Source: a virus
DNA: 26,806 nt
Strand: one strand, 5' to 3'
IMG/VR virus record: IMGVR_UViG_3300025759_000573
Coordinates: 1 to 26,806 of that record
Of the stretch, positions 24,255 to 26,806 are shown piece after piece (position 1 is the first letter of the stretch; each line of letters begins with the position of its first letter). The translations under genes were made by a program, and so were the position numbers. The notes under the pieces were generated by a model. It searched no databases and was not told the origin of the DNA. It saw only the letters and a program-made list of their open reading frames with translations.

Positions 24255-24777
24255 GGAGATCCGAGAGATCGTTGTGCCTGAGATTAACGTGGTTCACGAT
24301 TTGCCACAGGTAGCAATACCGCAAGCACCGCCGGTCACCCTAGATGTCGGCGTTCCAGTCATCAATTTGCCTCACTTCAATCCAATGGAGATGGAGCCTG
24401 AGGCTGAGCCAGAACCTGTTAAACCTGTCGCTCCAAGACCTGCTGATCCACCAGCTGCAGAACCACCACCAGTCAAACTCCCCAAAAGAGAAGAATCAAA
24501 ATCAGAAACACCGCCAGTAGTTCCAAAACCAAAGGTCGAAGAAAAGACACTGCCTCAACGCATCATCGAAGCAGTTCCAACCATTCCGCAAGCGGTCAAC
24601 ACCGCTGGAACGTCAGCGATTGCAGTGTCAGCAGCCTTGGCAACTCCCTTGCTGCTGAAGGCGATCAGGCCGACCATAAAAAAGTTGGCGAAGAAACTTC
24701 AAAAGGCATTGGGTAAGAAGGTCAAAGTAGAAAGCGTCAGGGAGCGGAGGAAGTTCCAGAGGTCGTTACGGGGATAG
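24253..24777 (+). CDS. Pro-rich protein with C-terminal hydrophobic segment
   Basis: The 174-residue protein opens with EIREIVVPEINVVHDLPQVA, then passes through an extended Pro/Glu-rich region (about residues 46-98). Near residues 115-138 there is a hydrophobic stretch, AVNTAGTSAIAVSAALATPL then LLKAI, followed by a strongly basic end (KKLAKKLQKALGKKVKVE, with RERRKFQRSLRG last). This is the layout of a membrane-tethered or membrane-active protein with an extended spacer. The start ATG sits in the CATG shared with the minus-strand gene. The 3' end overlaps the minus-strand gene at 24737 by 41 bases. Confidence 0.65.
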   Translation: MEIREIVVPEINVVHDLPQVAIPQAPPVTLDVGVPVINLPHFNPMEMEPEAEPEPVKPVAPRPADPPAAEPPPVKLPKREESKSETPPVVPKPKVEEKTLPQRIIEAVPTIPQAVNTAGTSAIAVSAALATPLLLKAIRPTIKKLAKKLQKALGKKVKVESVRERRKFQRSLRG

Positions 24778-25534
24778 AATGGGTGTGTGGAACGGGCCGG
24801 TAAACACGCACGTCACGACAGACTTTTTCGTAAGGGCTGCCTTTGGCGAAGCGAATACCCTTCATCATCAGCTCACCGCAATGCTTTAGTCGGCTGATCT
24901 CGAAGTCAAGCCGTTTGTTGGCGAGAGCCTGTTGCTGAATCGCAAGCTGCGTATCGACTGCTTCTTTACAGCGTCGTTGCAGACCTTGGTCCAGTGGGAT
25001 GGTTGCCTGAACAGATAAGCCCAGATTCCAGTTGTGGTTGTCCTTTTGTCCTGTGCGCGTGTCTTTGAAGAAGAGCACGTCGCCTGGATTGTCTAACCGA
25101 CCATCGTCGTTCAGATCGGAAAGGTCATAGACCGGATCTGGATAGCTGTATTCGTAGGGCAGCCCCCATGATTTGGTGCGGTTGAGGTATGGCGTGACAG
25201 TCAGTGTTGGACCTTGGCATTGAATGTTGCCGCCATAGGTGTTGGTAATTGCTGAGCCCTGCATGATCTGCACAGCCTGGTTAGACACCGACCCAGATGA
25301 TGTGGCAGTTGGCGATGCGGTTGCAGAGATTCCGCCAACGTCTTGCGCGTTGACTGGAGCAGTGGCGATTATTCCGAGAAGGAGGAAACCGTATCGGTAA
25401 CGCTTGTGATTTCGGTGGTGCGTTGAATGGTGGTGACGTTCGACAAGCCCGGTCCCTTCAGGCTTTCGACGAACTGAAAGGCTTCTCCAGGTTTGACGAT
25501 TGACCAGTTTGGTCGTTCTCCTAAGGAGGTCCAT
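24737..25534 (-). CDS. Exported protein with a dockerin-like calcium loop (start unresolved)
   Basis: The frame carries 265 codons. A signal peptide is clear but sits about 49 residues in: GFLLLGIIATAPVNA, cleaved before QDVGG. The mature part has GGNIQCQGPTLTVTPYLNRT, then YSYPDPVYDLSDLNDDGRLD, and a helical LQRRCKEAVDTQLAIQQQAL segment. D-L-N-D-D-G-R-L-D matches an EF-hand/dockerin calcium loop. Between the only ATG (25534) and the signal peptide there is no ATG, GTG or TTG in frame; from 25534 it overlaps the upstream gene by 166 bases. So the start is uncommon, or a frameshift from the upstream gene joins them. No function is recognised. Confidence 0.65.
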   Translation of the reverse strand: MDLLRRTTKLVNRQTWRSLSVRRKPEGTGLVERHHHSTHHRNHKRYRYGFLLLGIIATAPVNAQDVGGISATASPTATSSGSVSNQAVQIMQGSAITNTYGGNIQCQGPTLTVTPYLNRTKSWGLPYEYSYPDPVYDLSDLNDDGRLDNPGDVLFFKDTRTGQKDNHNWNLGLSVQATIPLDQGLQRRCKEAVDTQLAIQQQALANKRLDFEISRLKHCGELMMKGIRFAKGSPYEKVCRDVRVYRPVPHTHSIPVTTSGTSSAP

Positions 25535-25761
25535 CCGTTGACCGTTGTGTTGGAGACGGGGTTAATTGCGCCGTCTGGCTTGATGTTTACACCGCTAGCA
25601 CTGTATTCAAACCCCGTTGAATAGTTCTCACTGACAATCGTCTCAGTGACCTTACTGGTTGTCTCTGTATGAGACGACATTGTGCCCTGCGTGAAGTTGG
25701 GGATCACAGGAACAGCGTGAGCCGCTGGAGCGGATAGCAACAGCAGCAGAAGCCAGCGCAT
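25369..25761 (-). CDS. Exported Thr/Ser-rich protein
   Basis: The 130-residue precursor begins MRWLLLLLLSAPAAHA, a clean Sec signal peptide, with cleavage before VPVIPNFTQG. The mature part is Thr/Ser/Val-rich and beta-predicted (TMSSHTETTSKVTETIVSEN, then KPDGAINPVSNTTVNGWTSL) and has no cysteine. The ATG at 25761 overlaps the upstream stop; a GTG three bases earlier (25764) is possible. It is the third gene of a minus-strand operon and its 3' end lies inside the frame of the next gene. Function is not recognised; a surface or periplasmic role in the host is inferred from the signal. Confidence 0.7.
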   Translation of the reverse strand: MRWLLLLLLSAPAAHAVPVIPNFTQGTMSSHTETTSKVTETIVSENYSTGFEYSASGVNIKPDGAINPVSNTTVNGWTSLGERPNWSIVKPGEAFQFVESLKGPGLSNVTTIQRTTEITSVTDTVSSFSE

Positions 25762-26252
25762 CACTTGATGGTGATTTCAGTCACGAGCTGACCTACAGCC
25801 AGCGTGTTTGCTCCACCACCAACGATTGTCATGCCACCGTCAGAGGAGATCGTGCCTGCCAAGTCACCTGCCGTGCCAGAAGCCGTGGATGTCAGGCTGC
25901 CGAAGTTGCCAACAGCGCCAGTGGTGACAGCGGATGTTGGAACGGCATCAGCTTGGCGGTAGGTCTGGCTAAAGGAGAACGCATCCCCTGGAACGTCTTG
26001 CGTTGCGGAGATCGTGCCGGGTGCGTAAACACCGCTAGTAATCGTGCCAGCAGAAACTGTGTTGGCGGTAGTGCCGTCAGTTGTGTCGATGTTGGTGCCG
26101 GAGATGCTGAACGAAGAGCCAATCCGTTCTGCTGTGGTTACAGCACCACCGACTTGCAGCTGAACCGACGACATGATTTTGTGCTGGAGATCAGCACGGG
26201 CAGGCAATCCAGCTGCCAATGTGATGCCCAATACCAAAAGTGTCCGGGTCAT
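25761..26252 (-). CDS. Exported low-complexity beta-rich protein
   Basis: The 163-residue precursor starts with MTRTLLVLGITLAAGLPARA, a Sec signal, followed by DLQHKIMSSVQLQVGGAVTT. The mature part is rich in Gly/Ser/Thr/Ala (ISGTNIDTTDGTTANTVSAG, then TSAVTTGAVGNFGSLTSTAS) and ends LVTEITIK. The repeated T/G/S strands suggest a beta-solenoid or fibrous fold. It has no cysteine. It overlaps the upstream gene by four bases (ATGA) and the downstream gene by one (TGATG). I recall similar proteins from cyanophages and Synechococcus genomes, but no function is known. Confidence 0.7.
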   Translation of the reverse strand: MTRTLLVLGITLAAGLPARADLQHKIMSSVQLQVGGAVTTAERIGSSFSISGTNIDTTDGTTANTVSAGTITSGVYAPGTISATQDVPGDAFSFSQTYRQADAVPTSAVTTGAVGNFGSLTSTASGTAGDLAGTISSDGGMTIVGGGANTLAVGQLVTEITIK

Positions 26253-26515
26253 TTGATGCCAGCTTTGGTGTCTTTGTTGTCAACAATAGTCGGCTTCTTA
26301 TTTCCATTGCCATTGCTCTTGCGCTCGATGCCAAATGAAGCCATTGCGCCAGTCAGCAGAGAAGCGACAAAGGTGTTGTCCATCTTCATTTGGGGGTAGA
26401 TCCCTAGGTACGAGATGGTCAGCAGTGTGGCGCTCCAGGCGAGGACACCGCATTTGACGACATCAGCAACGCAGATGCCTTCCTTTTCGTGCTGCTCTTC
26501 GGGGTTGTTGGCCAT
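26249..26515 (-). CDS. Small two-TM membrane protein, possible holin
   Basis: The 88-residue product has an acidic N-terminus (ANNPEEQHEKEG), a membrane span at about residues 18-38 (VVKCGVLAWSATLLTISYLG), a second short span at about 46-62 (NTFVASLLTGAMASFGI) and a polar Lys/Asn-rich tail. Size, two spans and a charged tail fit a class II holin. No endolysin is visible nearby, so lysis is only one option. It is the first gene of the minus-strand operon that also encodes three exported proteins. Promoter elements would lie in the 42-base gap to the plus-strand gene at 26558. Confidence 0.65.
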   Translation of the reverse strand: MANNPEEQHEKEGICVADVVKCGVLAWSATLLTISYLGIYPQMKMDNTFVASLLTGAMASFGIERKSNGNGNKKPTIVDNKDTKAGIK

Positions 26516-26557
26516 GACGCAACAGAGCTACCGTTACAGCGTAACTAGGTCAATCCA
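26516..26557. promoter_or_regulatory. Divergent intergenic gap with a small inverted repeat
   Basis: This is the only space between the minus-strand operon and the plus-strand gene at 26558. On the minus strand TTGACC resembles a -35 box but no good -10 follows. GTTAC-AGC-GTAAC (26533-26545) is a perfect five-base inverted repeat that could be an operator. The evidence is weak. Confidence 0.25.
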
Positions 26558-26731
26558 ATGCTTCTGGTTCTTAAGCCTCTGGTCATGACGATGTGGCGCT
26601 CCAGAGCGTTCAAAGAGTTGATCATTGCGATGTTGGAGCGGATCGTTACTCGCACCGACAACGATTTGGATGATCTGGCTGTCAAGCATCTGAAGGATTT
26701 GCTGTTGCCTGACACAAGGATTGAAAAGTAG
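26558..26731 (+). CDS. Small hydrophobic/amphipathic protein
   Basis: The 57-residue product begins LLVLKPLVMTMWRSRAFKEL, then IIAMLERIVTRTDNDLDDLA, and ends LPDTRIEK. A hydrophobic N-terminal helix is followed by an amphipathic one with an acidic TDNDLDDLAVKHLKDLL region. The TDN.lDd motif is found in the cytoplasmic part of some small phage holins; the similarity is weak and by eye only. It is followed immediately by another small hydrophobic ORF, and the pair could be a membrane-acting module. Confidence 0.55.
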   Translation: MLLVLKPLVMTMWRSRAFKELIIAMLERIVTRTDNDLDDLAVKHLKDLLLPDTRIEK

Positions 26732-26806
26732 GTGTTATCCGGCATTATCCAAGTGACCTTGCTGCTGCTGGCCATGGGTCTTGCCCTACTGCCGTTTTTC
26801 CAGTTC
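26732..26806 (+). CDS. Start of a small membrane protein (partial at window end)
   Basis: A GTG directly after the previous TAG opens a frame that runs off the window after 25 codons (MLSGIIQVTLLLLAMGLALL, then PFFQF). The text is almost entirely hydrophobic and would form one membrane span. An in-frame ATG inside the span is an alternative start. Only the N-terminus is seen, so no function can be assigned. Confidence 0.45.
   Translation, partial: MLSGIIQVTLLLLAMGLALLPFFQF

Noticed and set aside
24253-24777. Rejecting the Pro-rich plus-strand gene as a shadow of a minus-strand gene
   Set aside because: No minus-strand frame with plausible protein text covers it, and it has a coherent layout (extended Pro-rich spacer, hydrophobic helix, basic end), so it was kept as a gene.
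25379-25530. Two perfect plus-strand Shine-Dalgarno sequences (AAGGAGG at 25379 and AAGGAGGT at 25523)
   Set aside because: Only very short plus-strand frames follow, and the region is coding on the minus strand. Probably chance.

Overview
The window is the structural (morphogenesis) half of a tailed double-stranded DNA phage with a long non-contractile tail (siphovirus type). It most likely infects a marine or brackish cyanobacterium of the Synechococcus/Cyanobium/Prochlorococcus group. The phage assignment rests on an almost unbroken lambda-like gene series. The cyanophage assignment is an inference from the set of small accessory proteins that I associate with cyanophages: a Lys-rich MPGHYG protein, DUF5872 and DUF6321 proteins, a DUF7936-like protein, a KKTRQGNG/KKYRGQG protein and a 2OG-Fe(II) oxygenase. 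No integrase, terminase motif, polymerase, recognisable endolysin, tRNA gene or CRISPR array is visible. The stretch is gene-dense, and no gap exceeds 300 bases.

Layout. (1) 1-1816: the tail of an unidentified gene, then a run of very small basic proteins, a beta-rich protein and a protein resembling the major tail tube subunit. The tube gene is displaced here, upstream of the portal gene. (2) 1837-5343: the head module, with a portal of the DUF4055 type, a small Lys/Ala-rich protein, a coiled-coil scaffold and the major capsid protein, closed by a strong intrinsic terminator. (3) 5398-7783: the neck and tail-completion module, with adaptor, head closure, gp10-like protein, tail terminator and a tail assembly chaperone. 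The second part of the chaperone lies in the +1 frame, as expected for a programmed frameshift. (4) 7811-17044: the tape measure protein and the lambda-like tail tip set M, L (Fe-S cysteines), K (JAMM plus NlpC/P60), I and J. (5) 17044-22073: two receptor-binding fibres, one ending in a tail-collar domain and one very long, repeat-rich fibre ending in a peptidase S74 chaperone.

(6) 22102-26806: an accessory region. Its plus-strand genes include a DUF7936-like protein, two small proteins, an exported beta-rich protein followed by a second terminator, a one-TM protein, a 2OG-Fe(II) oxygenase, a Pro-rich protein with a hydrophobic segment, and two small genes at the window end. Two blocks lie on the minus strand. 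One is a single 104-aa gene whose stop codon shares a CTAG, and whose start codon shares a CATG, with its plus-strand neighbours. The other is a four-gene overlapping operon (26515 to 24737) with a small membrane protein and three proteins carrying Sec signal peptides.

The structural genes are mostly joined by ATGA, TGATG or TAATG overlaps, so translational coupling from long transcripts is likely. The most unusual parts are the +1 frameshift in the tail chaperone, the displaced tube gene, the split DUF5872 pair, the minus-strand set of exported proteins (one with an unresolved start), and a strongly strand-biased heptamer, TGGAACG.
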